A stretch of DNA of 64,000 nt from Candidatus Heritagella intestinalis (GCA_904420555.1 CAJFVO010000001.1:124001-188000); one strand, 5' to 3'. Counted from the stretch's first letter, positions 26,779 through 35,854 are shown. A program made the numbers and translations. The notes: generated from the letters alone by a model not told the origin.

Positions 26779-27867
26779 TCAGCCTCCCAAGCCGTGGCCG
26801 TTAAACAGCCGCACAATATCGTTAAAGGCCACCAACACCATCAAGCCCATGAGGAGCACAAAGCCGGCGGCGTGTACCCATCCCTCATACTTGGGATTGA
26901 TGGGCTTGCGGCGGATCCCTTCGATAATCAGGAATACCAGCCGGCCACCGTCCAAAGCGGGCAAGGGCAGCAGGTTTAAAATCCCCAGGTTTACGGTTAG
27001 AATCACCATAATCATCAGGATATTATTCAGCGCCGTGATAAATCCGGTCTCCAACCCCATGGCTGCCGCCTGGCTGATCACCTGGGCCATGCCTACCGGG
27101 CCCGCCATCTCGTTGAGGCCGAACCGGCCGGTAACCAGCCCCACCAGGCTCACCCACACCATTTTCACCATGGACCAGGTGTCGGTGAAGGTCTTTTGCA
27201 ATACGGTTCCCACATTTCTCTCTAAGGGCATGACATAGAAGTCCAGGGTTACTACCTGCTGGCCGTCCTGCTCCGTGGTTTGCAGCTGAATATCGTTGAA
27301 CTCCATGAGCTGTCCATCCCGGTCCACCTGGATATCCACCGAATCGGGATCGGCCAGGGCCAGGGCAAAGGACAAATCCCGGTCACAGTTAATGGAGTAG
27401 CCGTCAATGGAGACAAAACGGTCCCCGGCCTGCAATCCTGCCGATTCCAAAGCGGAATTTTCAGCAAATTGAGAAATCGTAGTGCTGGTATAAACGGGCT
27501 GCTGCACCAGGATAATCATCATAAAGACCAATCCCAGAAGCAGATTCATCACCGCGCCGGCAGCTACCACAATCATCCTTCTCCACACCGGCTTATTGCC
27601 AAAGGCCTTAGCATCGTCACTTTCTTCGTCCTCACCTTCCATGGCGCAGAAGCCGCCAATGGGCAGAAGCCGCAGGGAGTAAGTGGTCTCCCCTTTTTGG
27701 AAGTGGAACAGGGTAGGCCCCATGCCTACGGCGAATTCATTGACCCGGATGCCGCAGGCTTTGGCTGTAATAAAATGTCCGAATTCGTGAAGGGAAACAA
27801 TCAGGCAGAAAAGCAGAACCGCAATAATGCCCAGTAAAATATTGATGAGAATCGTAATGGTGAACAC
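26779..27867 (-). CDS. rseP: Site-2 intramembrane metalloprotease
   Basis: 362 residues; an S2P-family protease (RseP/RasP) that cuts membrane-embedded anti-sigma factors and signal-peptide remnants. HEFGH at 27-31 in the first membrane helix binds zinc, a single PDZ domain occupies about 125-210, and LPALDGGRL in a later helix gives the third ligand. The annotated start is a GTG that directly abuts its GAGG, so the true start may lie slightly downstream. It sits between dxr and ispG, the standard place in Firmicutes. Confidence 0.93.
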   Translation of the reverse strand: MFTITILINILLGIIAVLLFCLIVSLHEFGHFITAKACGIRVNEFAVGMGPTLFHFQKGETTYSLRLLPIGGFCAMEGEDEESDDAKAFGNKPVWRRMIVVAAGAVMNLLLGLVFMMIILVQQPVYTSTTISQFAENSALESAGLQAGDRFVSIDGYSINCDRDLSFALALADPDSVDIQVDRDGQLMEFNDIQLQTTEQDGQQVVTLDFYVMPLERNVGTVLQKTFTDTWSMVKMVWVSLVGLVTGRFGLNEMAGPVGMAQVISQAAAMGLETGFITALNNILMIMVILTVNLGILNLLPLPALDGGRLVFLIIEGIRRKPINPKYEGWVHAAGFVLLMGLMVLVAFNDIVRLFNGHGLGG

Positions 27868-27895
27868 CTCATTTCAAAATGACAAATGCAGAGAA

Positions 27896-29068
27896 TTACC
27901 CCATGGCCCGTTCCCGTACATAGGCCCGGGCGCTGGCATCCGCCTCCAAAACCGCTTCCAGGGAATCACAAGGCGCATCGGGCTGACGCTCCATGGCCTG
28001 GGTGACCAGCTCCCCGATTTCCAGGAAAGGAATCTTCCCATTCAGGAACTGCTTTACGGCTTCTTCATTGGCGCCGTTGGCAGCGGCAGGCGCCAGGCCT
28101 CCCCGGGCCAGGGCCTTCTGGCAGGCCGCCAAGCATTGGAAAGTCTCCGGGTCTGGCGGCGCGAAATGCAGGGCGCCGTATTCCGTTAGAGAAAGGCTTT
28201 TTGCCGGAGAAGGCGCCCGCCCGGGCCAAGTGAGGGCGTATTGAATGGGCACCCGCATATCCGGCACCCCCAGCTGGGCAATCACCGAGCCGTCGCAGTA
28301 TTCCACCAGAGAATGCACTACGCTTTCCCGGTGAACCACCACGTCAATTTGTTCCCCGGGCATCCCGAAGAGCCAAGCGGCCTCGATAATCTCCAGGCCC
28401 TTATTCATCATGGTGGCGGAGTCAATGGTAACTTTGGCCCCCATATTCCAGTTGGGATGCCGCAGAGCCTGGTCCGGCGTAACATGGGCAAGCGCTTCCC
28501 GGGTCTTTCCGAAAAAGGGCCCGCCGGAAGCCGTGAGGATCAGCCTTTTCAGGGCGCTGCCTTCCGGGTCATGGGCCTTGGGCGGACGGCCCTGCAAGCA
28601 CTGGAAAATCGCCGAATGCTCGCTGTCCACCGGCAGGATTTTAACTCCCCGCTTTTTCGCGGCCTCCATCACCAGGGCTCCGCCGGCCACCAGGGTTTCC
28701 TTATTGGCCAGGGCCACTTCTTTCCCGGCGGCAATGGCGGCCAGCGTGGGTTCCAGCCCCACCATCCCTACTACGGAATTGAGGACCAGATCCGCCTCCT
28801 CCAAGGAGGCCGCCTCACAGAGGCCCTCCATGCCCGCGCCGATGCGCACCGGGCAGTCGGCCACCGCCAGCTTTAATTTTTGGGCGGCAGCCTCGTCAAA
28901 CACCGCGGCAAAGGCCGGCCGGAATTCCCGAATTTGCTCTTCCAGCAGCTGGATATTGGCGTTGGCCGCTACCGCCGCCACGGAAAGGTTCCCGGGCAGA
29001 CCCCGAACCACATCCAGGGCCTGGGTGCCGATAGAACCGGTGGAGCCTAAAATGGAAATCTTTTTCAT
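27896..29068 (-). CDS. dxr: 1-deoxy-D-xylulose 5-phosphate reductoisomerase
   Basis: 390 residues; converts DXP to MEP with NADPH and a divalent metal. GSTGSIGTQALDVV (8-21) is the NADPH loop, VDSEHSAIFQ (about 147-156) contains metal and substrate residues, and ASGGPFFG is the flexible substrate loop. It lies in the MEP/undecaprenyl part of the operon, separated from cdsA by a 232-nt spacer with an apparent plus-strand RNA. Confidence 0.96.
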   Translation of the reverse strand: MKKISILGSTGSIGTQALDVVRGLPGNLSVAAVAANANIQLLEEQIREFRPAFAAVFDEAAAQKLKLAVADCPVRIGAGMEGLCEAASLEEADLVLNSVVGMVGLEPTLAAIAAGKEVALANKETLVAGGALVMEAAKKRGVKILPVDSEHSAIFQCLQGRPPKAHDPEGSALKRLILTASGGPFFGKTREALAHVTPDQALRHPNWNMGAKVTIDSATMMNKGLEIIEAAWLFGMPGEQIDVVVHRESVVHSLVEYCDGSVIAQLGVPDMRVPIQYALTWPGRAPSPAKSLSLTEYGALHFAPPDPETFQCLAACQKALARGGLAPAAANGANEEAVKQFLNGKIPFLEIGELVTQAMERQPDAPCDSLEAVLEADASARAYVRERAMG

Positions 29069-29177
29069 ATCGAAATCGTTTCCCCCATTTGTTTTTTCTT
29101 TGCGCTCTTGCTGTTAGAATTCCCGGAACAGACGGGCTTAACAGGGAATTCCCACTCCCGTCACTGGTATAACATGT

Positions 29178-29303
29178 ATGATGTGGAAAAGCCCAAACAT
29201 ACGGCTTTCGGAAACAAAGCGCCCTTTGCAGCAGACAGAGGCCGGCATGAAATTCATGCGGCCTCCCGGAATGCGCCCCCTTTTTCCGGGGGCTTTTCTT
29301 TTA
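29178..29303 (+). ncRNA. Candidate small RNA in the cdsA-dxr spacer
   Basis: The spacer between two minus-strand genes carries a plus-strand intrinsic terminator with no gene before it. An extended -10, TGGTATAAC at 29165-29173, would start an RNA near 29178-29180; no good -35 is present. The roughly 120-nt RNA would hold a stem AAAGCC/GGCTTT, a nearly perfect palindrome around GCATGAAATTCATGC (29245-29259) flanked by GGCC on both sides, and the terminator. No convincing reading frame exists. It would be antisense to the dxr leader and the end of cdsA. Confidence 0.3.
29275..29303 (+). terminator. Plus-strand intrinsic terminator with no plus-strand gene
   Basis: GCCCCC (29275-29280) and GGGGGC (29288-29293) with a 7-nt loop and the tail TTTTCTTTTA. 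On the minus strand the hairpin is not followed by T residues, so it does not end cdsA transcription. Confidence 0.6.
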
Positions 29304-30131
29304 TAATGGCAGGATGGGGAACACGCTGACCAGCAGATAGACAAAGGGCGACACAAAAATCACACTGTCAAACCGGTCTAAAATGCCCCCGTGGCCGGGA
29401 ATTACCTGGCCAAAATCCTTGATATGGCAACTCCGCTTGATTAAGGAGAAGCTCAAATCCCCCAAAATAGAAGTCACTGACCCGCCTGCGCCGATAATGG
29501 CGAGGACCCAGTAGTTGACCTGCAAGTCGGGATTCATCCAAGCAAACACCAAGCCAAAGGCCAGCATGGCCAGCACATTGACCACCAAGCCGCCTACGGC
29601 CCCCTCTACCGTCTTTTTGGGACTAATCATGGGGCACAGCTTGGTCTTGCCCAAAAAACTGCCCACAAAGTAGGCGCCAGCATCCGCCACCCAGGCGGCG
29701 CTGATGGTAATAATCACATAAAACATCCCGTGGCCGTCCGTCTCCAGGCTGCGGATAGAGGCCAAGGTAGACAAGGCCCAGGGGATTAACAGGGACATAC
29801 TGTATACCACCCCCAGCTCCCGGAAGGAGACCTCCTGGTGGTGGAACAGCAGCCCAGTAAAAATCAGCAGCGTATAAACATAGATTGCCAGCTGAAAAAA
29901 GAAAAAGTCGGGACAAAAAGGGACTGCCAGCGCGATAGCAACGCTGGGAAGGGATAGGAAATACCGTTTCTGGATGCCCAAAGCTGTAATCAGCTCCCAA
30001 AGGCCCAAAGCCCCTACCAGCGCCAAAACAATGTTTAAAGCAAAGGGAAATGAGCTGTTAAAGATCACAATCGCCGCCACAAAGGCAACGAGCATGGCGC
30101 CGGATAGGATTCGCTGCTTCACGGTTATCAC
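29301..30131 (-). CDS. cdsA: Phosphatidate cytidylyltransferase
   Basis: 276 residues; makes CDP-diacylglycerol from phosphatidate and CTP, the branch point of phospholipid synthesis. About seven to eight membrane helices precede the family signature near the C-terminus, S-x2-KR-x4-KD-x5-PGHGG-x2-DR-x-D, which is complete. The start is a GTG with a weak SD; a second GTG lies three codons later. It sits between uppS and dxr. Confidence 0.95.
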   Translation of the reverse strand: MITVKQRILSGAMLVAFVAAIVIFNSSFPFALNIVLALVGALGLWELITALGIQKRYFLSLPSVAIALAVPFCPDFFFFQLAIYVYTLLIFTGLLFHHQEVSFRELGVVYSMSLLIPWALSTLASIRSLETDGHGMFYVIITISAAWVADAGAYFVGSFLGKTKLCPMISPKKTVEGAVGGLVVNVLAMLAFGLVFAWMNPDLQVNYWVLAIIGAGGSVTSILGDLSFSLIKRSCHIKDFGQVIPGHGGILDRFDSVIFVSPFVYLLVSVFPILPL

Positions 30132-30175
30132 ACGCTTTCATTGAATTTGGGGCCACAGGATGTGGAAAAGACGGG

Positions 30176-30913
30176 TCATACACCGCCGAACCGGCGCTGC
30201 CTTCTGGAGAATTCGTCCAAGGCTTCCTCCAGGTCTTTGGTTTTAAAGTCCGGCCAAAGAATATCGCAGACAATATACTCCGCATAGGCCGACTGCCACA
30301 AAAGGAAGTTAGAGGTGCGCTGCTCCCCGCTGGGACGGATAATGAGGTCCGGGTCCGGCTGGCCGCCGGTATACAGCGCCTGGGAGAAAACTTCTTCCGT
30401 AATCTCTTCCGGCGCCATCTCGCCCTGCCGCACCTTTTCCGCCAGGCTCCTGGCCGCATGGATAATTTCCGCACGGCCGCCGTAGTTCATGGCGATGTTC
30501 AGCACCATACCGGTTTTGCAGGCGGAAGAATCCTCCACCCGCTGGATCAGCTCCCGGAGCTTCGGGGAAAACACCGAAGTATCCCCGATAAACCGCACCC
30601 GGATGTTCTCATCCAGGAAGTCCCGCAGAGCCTCCTCCAAATACTGCTGAAAGAGCTTCATCAGGGCAGAGACTTCCTCTTCCGGCCGCTTCCAATTCTC
30701 TGTGGAAAATGCGTATACCGTCAAATACGGGATCCCGATATTGGAGCAATAGCGGGTGATGGTCCGAAAATTAGAGGCCCCCGCCGTATGGCCGGCAGAA
30801 CGGGGCAAGCCGCGCTTTTTTGCCCAGCGCCCGTTGCCGTCCATGATAATGCCCAGATGCCGGGGCAGAACCCGTTCCACAGGCTGCTTGTTTTCCTGTT
30901 TTCCAAAAATCAA
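30176..30913 (-). CDS. uppS: Isoprenyl transferase (undecaprenyl diphosphate synthase)
   Basis: 245 residues; a cis-prenyltransferase that extends FPP with IPP to the C55 carrier used for peptidoglycan. IIMDGNGRWA carries the catalytic Asp, GHTAGA and the N-terminal basic loop bind diphosphate, and RPSGEQRTSNFLLWQ plus ILWPDF are the conserved C-terminal motifs. Translation starts at a TTG with AGGAG 8 nt upstream. Confidence 0.95.
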   Translation of the reverse strand: MIFGKQENKQPVERVLPRHLGIIMDGNGRWAKKRGLPRSAGHTAGASNFRTITRYCSNIGIPYLTVYAFSTENWKRPEEEVSALMKLFQQYLEEALRDFLDENIRVRFIGDTSVFSPKLRELIQRVEDSSACKTGMVLNIAMNYGGRAEIIHAARSLAEKVRQGEMAPEEITEEVFSQALYTGGQPDPDLIIRPSGEQRTSNFLLWQSAYAEYIVCDILWPDFKTKDLEEALDEFSRRQRRFGGV

Positions 30914-30964
30914 AGCTACCGCTCCTGTCCTGTGATTTGAAAGATTCCCGGTTTCCCAAGAGGA

Positions 30965-31519
30965 TTAGATCTCCATGATCTCCTTTTCCTTCTTGGCCTG
31001 GATGGTCTCCACTTCCTTGCAGAACTTATCCGTCAGATCCTGGGTCTTCTTTTCTGCCTGCTTCAGGTCGTCCTCAGTGAGCTCGCCGTTCTTCTTCATG
31101 GCCTTGAGCTTATCAATGGCGTCCCGGCGGATAGAGCGGATAGCTACCTTGCAGTCCTCGGCCATTTTGCTGATGTCCTTGGCCAAATCCCGGCGGCGTT
31201 CCTCCGTGAGCTGGGGGAAAATCAGCCGGATAACCTTGCCGTCGCTCTGGGGGTTGATGCCCAGGTCGGAGGTCTGGATGGCCTTCTCAATAGCGCGGCA
31301 CACAGAGGAATCCCAGGGCTGGATGGTGAGCACCCGCGCCTCGGTGACGGAAACTGCCGCCAACTGGTTAATGGCCGTGGGGGCGCCGTAATAATCCACC
31401 ATGATCTTATCCAGCACTGCCGGGTTGGCGCGGCCGGCACGGATGGCGGCATAGTCGTCCATGAGAACGGACAGGGATTTATTCATTTTGTGTTCCGCTT
31501 TTGCCAATACCTCTTTCAT
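30965..31519 (-). CDS. frr: Ribosome recycling factor
   Basis: 184 residues; splits post-termination ribosomes together with EF-G. It shows the full three-helix-bundle and beta-domain pattern: RAGRANPAVLDKI near the start, INQLAAVSV, IQPWD, and the C-terminal helix with AIRSIRRDAIDKLKAMKK. It lies 117 nt behind pyrH; that spacer holds only weak inverted repeats (CCACGGA/TCCGTGG). Confidence 0.97.
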   Translation of the reverse strand: MKEVLAKAEHKMNKSLSVLMDDYAAIRAGRANPAVLDKIMVDYYGAPTAINQLAAVSVTEARVLTIQPWDSSVCRAIEKAIQTSDLGINPQSDGKVIRLIFPQLTEERRRDLAKDISKMAEDCKVAIRSIRRDAIDKLKAMKKNGELTEDDLKQAEKKTQDLTDKFCKEVETIQAKKEKEIMEI

Positions 31520-31636
31520 TGATTCAACACCTTTTCTCCACGGAAAATATTTTTACGGTTTTGGATTGCCTCGGCTTTTCTTGTCCTCGCTCCGTGGCGG
31601 CGTGGAAAAAGCAGAAGCGGAAAATTGCGGGTAAAC

Positions 31637-32344
31637 TCAGTCAGTGACCAGGGTGCCTACAGGCTCTCCCAGCACCGCCCGGACAATATTCTCCGGCTCC
31701 TCAATGCTGAACACCAAAATAGGCAGGTGGTTATCCCGGCACAGGGAAGCCGCCGTACTGTCCATCACCTGCAGATTCTGATTCAGCACATCGCTGAAGG
31801 TCAGGGTGTCGTACTTCACCGCATTGGGGTTCTTCTTGGGATCGCTGTCGTAAACGCCGTCCACCATGGTGGCCTTCATGATAATGTCAGCGTCAATCTC
31901 CGCTGCCCGCAGGGCTGCGGCCGTATCGGTGGAAAAGAAGGGATTGCCCGTGCCGCAGCCAAAGACCACAACCCGGCCCTTTTCCAGATGGCGGACTGCC
32001 CGATTGCGGATATAGGGTTCCGCCAGCTCCTGCATACTGATAGCGGTCTGCACCCGCACCTGTACGCCCAGCTGCTCCAAGCCGTCGGCCACGCCCAGGG
32101 CATTGATTACCGTGGCCAGCATTCCCATGTGGTCTGCCCGGGTACGGTCCATTTCCCCGCTGCTGCGGCCGCGCCAGAAGTTGCCGCCGCCGACTACAAT
32201 GCCTACCTGCACGCCCAGATCTGCCACTTCTTTAATGGGGCGGCAAATCTTCTGCACGGTATCAAAATCAATGCCGTGTTTTTGGCTTCCTGCCAAAGAT
32301 TCTCCGCTGAGCTTCAGTAAAACGCGTTTATATTTCAGTTCCAA
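31637..32344 (-). CDS. pyrH: UMP kinase
   Basis: 235 residues; the bacterial amino-acid-kinase-type UMP kinase that phosphorylates UMP to [12 protein letters not shown] at 11-19 and GGGNFWRGR (about 52-60) are the phosphate-binding glycine loops, and [17 protein letters not shown] is the regulatory/UMP region. Translation begins at TTG (32344), eight bases after GGAGG. A six-codon ATG frame overlaps this start out of frame and stops at once. It is first of the conserved pyrH-to-polC cluster. Confidence 0.96.
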   Translation of the reverse strand: MELKYKRVLLKLSGESLAGSQKHGIDFDTVQKICRPIKEVADLGVQVGIVVGGGNFWRGRSSGEMDRTRADHMGMLATVINALGVADGLEQLGVQVRVQTAISMQELAEPYIRNRAVRHLEKGRVVVFGCGTGNPFFSTDTAAALRAAEIDADIIMKATMVDGVYDSDPKKNPNAVKYDTLTFSDVLNQNLQVMDSTAASLCRDNHLPILVFSIEEPENIVRAVLGEPVGTLVTD

Positions 32345-32433
32345 CCATAAAACCTCCAGACTGATTTTCTATTATTTTACAATACCCACACCATAAAGTA
32401 AAGCATTTCCCGGGTTTTTCCCAAAGGCGCTCT

Positions 32434-33630
32434 TTACCGGTCTGCTGCGTAATTGTCGAAATATCCCTGGATATACACAATGGGAGTGCCCTTGTCGCCG
32501 CTGCCGGAAGTCAGATCCGCCAGAGAGCCAATGAGGTCTGTGAGCCGGCGGGGCGTGGTGCCCTGAGATGCCATGCTCCCCACCAGATTGCTCTCTTTAC
32601 CGCGAATGGACTGGGAAATCGCCTCCTGGAGTTCCTTGCCGCTGAGATCGGCAAAATCGTTATCCGCCAGGTATTTGAGCTTAATTTCGTTGGGAGTGCC
32701 TACCAGCCCCGGCGTATACGCCGGAGAAACTACCGGGTCTGCCAGCTCCCAAATCTTCCCCACCGGATCCTTGAAAGCGCCGTCGCCATACACCATCACT
32801 TCCACATGCTTGCCAGTGGCCTCCAGAAAACGGCGGTGGACATCCTCCACAAACTCCTGGCAATCCCGGGGGAAGAGCTTGACCTTGTCCTCAGTGGCCT
32901 TGTTGGAGCCCAGCAGGCCGTAATCCTCATTAAAGCCGCTGCCATTGACCGGGGCAGTCAAAATCTCGTCCAAGCCGTAAACCTTCTCGGCCCCAGCGGC
33001 CTTCAGCAGGCGCTTGGTGCGCTCCCGGGTGTGGATGTCGCAGCACAGGACATTCTTCGTATAGTCCAAAATCGTCTTGCAGTTGTTTGCCAGAAGGATT
33101 TCCACTTCCGCACCGCAGGCGGTAATCAGGTCCTTGTAATACTGGATGTAGTCCACGCCGGTGAAGGTGTGCTTGTGATAGCCGAAGAGCTCCCGGAACT
33201 GGGCCTCGGTGAGCACATCGCTCCAGGGGTTCACGCCTTTTTCGTCCAGCATATCCAAATCCACCAGATGGTTGCCCACCTCATCGGAAGGATAGCTGAG
33301 CATGAGGACAATTTTCTTGGCGCCCATGGCAATGCCCCGCAGGCAGATGGCAAAACGGTTCCGGCTCAAAATGGGGAAAATCACTCCCAGAGTCTCCCCG
33401 CCGAACTTGGTGCGGATGTCGGCGGCAATATCCTCCACCCCGGCGTAATTGCCCTGGGCCCGGGCCACGACTGCTTCCGTGATGGCCACAACATCCCGGT
33501 CCTGGACAGAAAACCCGCCGGTTTCGGCGGCTTCCAACACCGACTGCACCACAATCTCCCCTAAGGGGTCTCCCTGCCGGATAATCGGCGCCCGAATTCC
33601 TCTTGAGATGGTTCCTACAAATCTTTCCAT
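32434..33630 (-). CDS. CofE-like (coenzyme F420-0:L-glutamate ligase family) protein
   Basis: 398 residues from the ATG at 33630, with AGGAG ten bases upstream. The N-terminal about 130 residues carry the CofE/FbiB-like pattern: GIRAPIIRQGDPL, then DRDVVAITEAVVARAQGN, the stretch that binds GTP and metal in true F420 ligases. The remaining about 260 residues are not recognised but contain a histidine/tyrosine-rich segment (GYHKHTF) and a Gly-rich tail. No other F420 biosynthesis gene (cofC, cofD, cofG, cofH) is in the window and Clostridia generally lack F420, so the product probably ligates glutamate, or another amino acid, to something else. It has its own near-consensus promoter and lies between tsf and pyrH. 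Confidence 0.7.
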   Translation of the reverse strand: MERFVGTISRGIRAPIIRQGDPLGEIVVQSVLEAAETGGFSVQDRDVVAITEAVVARAQGNYAGVEDIAADIRTKFGGETLGVIFPILSRNRFAICLRGIAMGAKKIVLMLSYPSDEVGNHLVDLDMLDEKGVNPWSDVLTEAQFRELFGYHKHTFTGVDYIQYYKDLITACGAEVEILLANNCKTILDYTKNVLCCDIHTRERTKRLLKAAGAEKVYGLDEILTAPVNGSGFNEDYGLLGSNKATEDKVKLFPRDCQEFVEDVHRRFLEATGKHVEVMVYGDGAFKDPVGKIWELADPVVSPAYTPGLVGTPNEIKLKYLADNDFADLSGKELQEAISQSIRGKESNLVGSMASQGTTPRRLTDLIGSLADLTSGSGDKGTPIVYIQGYFDNYAADR

Positions 33631-33681
33631 TCCGTCACAACTCCTATCGCGGTTTTGCAACCGCTAATTCTCTTGTCTTCC

Positions 33682-33710
33682 ATTATACCGAAAACCGCTG
33701 TATTAGTAAA
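33682..33710 (-). promoter_or_regulatory. Promoter of the CofE-like gene
   Basis: Minus strand TTTACT (33705-33710), a 17-nt spacer and TATAAT (33682-33687), about 50 nt before the start codon. It is essentially the same promoter architecture as for prfB. Confidence 0.8.
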
Positions 33711-33814
33711 GCACGGGAAACACATTTTAACATAGTTTTTCCATTTTTCCTGTCTCACAGATAATTTTTACCGGGGAAAGCGCCAGAAACCGCTTCCCCT
33801 CTCCCCGTTTTCGG

Positions 33815-33859
33815 GAAAATAAAAAGGCAGGCCGCCCTATAAGGGGACAGCCTGCCTTT
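33815..33859 (-). terminator. Terminator of the rpsB-tsf operon
   Basis: Arms 33850-33859 and 33823-33832 pair perfectly over 10 bp (17-nt loop). The minus-strand tail is TTTTTATTTTC. It lies 20 nt after the tsf stop. Confidence 0.88.
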
Positions 33860-33878
33860 CAGCAGCATCCAGGATGCA

Positions 33879-34799
33879 TTATTTTACCATGTTGGCAATT
33901 TCCTCAGCGAAGTTGTCAGCGCGCTTCTCCAGGCCCTCGCCCTTCTCAAAGCGGACAAAGCCGGTGATAGCGATGGAACCGCCCAGCTCCTTGGCAACCT
34001 TATCGGTGTACTTGGCAACAGACAGGTCGGGATCCTTGACGAACTCCTGGTCAACCAGGCAGTTCTCCTTATAGAACTTGCCGATGCGGCCTACCACCAT
34101 CTTCTCCTTGATGGCGTCGGGCTTGTTGGCATTCTTGGGATCGTTGGCGATCTGGGCCAGCAGGATCTCCTTCTCATGGGCGATGACCTCGGCGGGCACA
34201 GAAGCCTCGTTCAGATAGCCGGGGTTCGCAGCAGCCACCTGCATAGCGATGTCCTTAGCGTAGTCGGCAAAGCCTTCCTTACCGGCAACATCGGTGTCGA
34301 AGTTCACCAGCACGCCGATACGGCCGCCAGCATGGATATAAGCGGCTACATGGCCCTCGAAGCGGGCAAAACGGCGAACCTTGATGTTCTCGCCGATGAC
34401 CAGGATCTTCTCCTTCAGCAGGGCGTCCACGGTCAGCTCGCTGCCTTCCGCCTTGCAAGCCAGCAGGGCGTCCACATCAGCGGGATTCTGAGCCATCACG
34501 GTGTCAGCGCAGATCTTTACGAAGTTCTGGAACTCAGCGTTCTTGGCAACGAAGTCGGTCTCAGCGTTAACCTCGATAACAACACCCACAGTAGCGTCGT
34601 CGTTGACAGCAGCGAAAGCCACGCCCTCGGCAGCAATGCGGTCTGCCTTCTTCACAGCAGCAGCCAGGCCCTTCTCACGCAGGAAGTCCAGGGCAGCGTC
34701 CATATCGCCGTTGGAAGCGGTCAGCGCCTTCTTGCAGTCCATCATGCCGCAGCCGGTCTTCTCACGCAGGGCGGCAACGTCTTTTGCAGTAAAAGCCAT
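33879..34799 (-). CDS. tsf: Translation elongation factor Ts
   Basis: 306 residues; the nucleotide exchange factor for EF-Tu. It starts at the ATG at 34799 with GGAGG eight bases upstream. The N-terminal UBA-like domain has LREKTGCGMMDCKKAL; EVNAETDFVAKN is the EF-Tu-contacting TDFV motif (near 80-84). Two C-terminal core repeats follow, giving the normal length. It is transcribed with rpsB but behind an internal attenuator-like hairpin. Confidence 0.97.
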   Translation of the reverse strand: MAFTAKDVAALREKTGCGMMDCKKALTASNGDMDAALDFLREKGLAAAVKKADRIAAEGVAFAAVNDDATVGVVIEVNAETDFVAKNAEFQNFVKICADTVMAQNPADVDALLACKAEGSELTVDALLKEKILVIGENIKVRRFARFEGHVAAYIHAGGRIGVLVNFDTDVAGKEGFADYAKDIAMQVAAANPGYLNEASVPAEVIAHEKEILLAQIANDPKNANKPDAIKEKMVVGRIGKFYKENCLVDQEFVKDPDLSVAKYTDKVAKELGGSIAITGFVRFEKGEGLEKRADNFAEEIANMVK

Positions 34800-34869
34800 T
34801 TGAAATTCCTCCAATTCTCAATGTACCGGCGCTGTTTTAGGCCGGTTCTGTTCTTTCTTATACCATATC

Positions 34870-34910
34870 CAAAAAATGCCCGTCTGAAACAAAAAGCTGC
34901 AGGCGGGCAT
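34870..34910 (-). terminator. Attenuator-like hairpin between rpsB and tsf
   Basis: On the minus strand ATGCCCG (34904-34910) pairs with CGGGCAT (34876-34882), followed by TTTTTT (34870-34875). A 21-nt loop and 7-bp stem suggest partial termination that lowers tsf relative to rpsB. Confidence 0.65.
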
Positions 34911-34926
34911 CATCACTTCTGAATAA

Positions 34927-35667
34927 TTATTCAGCGGCCTCTTCAGCCTCTTCTTCCTTTTCCTCCGCAGCGGCAGCGCCCATACGGCCCTCGCGGCCTT
35001 CGATAACGGCGTTAGCCATGGTGGCGGAAATCAGACGAACAGCGCGGATAGCGTCGTCATTGCCGGGGATCACATAGTCGATCTCGTCGGGATCGCAGTT
35101 GGTGTCAACGATAGCCACGATCGGGATACCCAGCTTCTTGGCCTCGGAAACAGCGATGCGCTCCTTGCGGGGGTCAACGATGAACAGAGCGCCGGGCAGC
35201 TCCTTCATTTCCTTGATGCCGCCCAGGAACTTCTCCAGCTTTTCAATTTCCAGGTTCAGCTTGACAACTTCCTTCTTGGGCAGCAGATCAAAGGTGCCGT
35301 CCTCTTCCATGGCGCGCAGCTGACGCAGACGGTCAATGCGGCGGCGAATGGTGCGGAAGTTGGTGAGCATGCCGCCCAGCCAGCGAGCGTTTACATAGAA
35401 AGCGCCAGCGCGGACAGCTTCTTCCTTCACAGACTCCTGCGCCTGCTTCTTGGTGCCCACAAACAGCACGGACTTGCCCTCTACGGACAGGTCACGGACG
35501 AAGTTATAGGCTTCCTCCAGCTTCTTCACGGTCTTCTGCAGATCAATGATGTAGATACCATTGCGCTCGGTGAAGATGTAGGGAGCCATCTTGGGGTTCC
35601 ATCTTCTGGTCTGGTGGCCGAAGTGAACGCCGGCCTCCAGCAGTTGTTTCATAGATACGACTGCCAT
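34927..35667 (-). CDS. rpsB: 30S ribosomal protein S2
   Basis: 246 residues. Typical S2 start ([19 protein letters not shown]), [23 protein letters not shown] and [19 protein letters not shown] are all present. The tail after about residue 228 is Ala/Glu-rich and acidic. GGAGG lies before the ATG. It heads the rpsB-tsf operon behind a structured leader. Confidence 0.98.
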   Translation of the reverse strand: MAVVSMKQLLEAGVHFGHQTRRWNPKMAPYIFTERNGIYIIDLQKTVKKLEEAYNFVRDLSVEGKSVLFVGTKKQAQESVKEEAVRAGAFYVNARWLGGMLTNFRTIRRRIDRLRQLRAMEEDGTFDLLPKKEVVKLNLEIEKLEKFLGGIKEMKELPGALFIVDPRKERIAVSEAKKLGIPIVAIVDTNCDPDEIDYVIPGNDDAIRAVRLISATMANAVIEGREGRMGAAAAEEKEEEAEEAAE

Positions 35668-35699
35668 TTGAAAATCCTCCTTGGTTGTTCCTCCGCCGC

Positions 35700-35822
35700 A
35701 GTCCTTTCAGACGGAAAACCCCGAACCGGGGCACCATCGTCTGTCAAGCCTTGCGGCGTGTGTTGTTGCCATAAATTTTGTCGGAAAACAAGCTCCGGCG
35801 TGAGCGGCACATCTCACGCCGG
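35700..35822 (-). promoter_or_regulatory. Structured 5' leader of rpsB, probable S2 autoregulatory RNA
   Basis: The roughly 150-nt leader contains two strong hairpins. The first, just after the promoter, has perfect 10-bp arms 35813-35822 and 35795-35804. The second, closer to the gene, has outer arms 35738-35743 and 35708-35713 (CAGACG/CGTCTG) and an inner CCCCG/CGGGG helix. Autoregulatory S2 leaders are known in bacteria; assigning this one is inference from position and structure. Confidence 0.5.
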
Positions 35823-35825
35823 AAT

Positions 35826-35854
35826 ATTATACCACACTCCCCGCCGGGTTGCAA
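35826..35854 (-). promoter_or_regulatory. Promoter of rpsB-tsf
   Basis: Minus strand TTGCAA (35849-35854), a 17-nt spacer and TATAAT (35826-35831), about 160 nt before the rpsB ATG. Confidence 0.82.

Noticed and set aside
29108..29329. 73-codon plus-strand frame in the cdsA-dxr spacer
   Set aside because: It has no SD and runs through palindromes and a terminator hairpin, so a non-coding RNA is the better reading.
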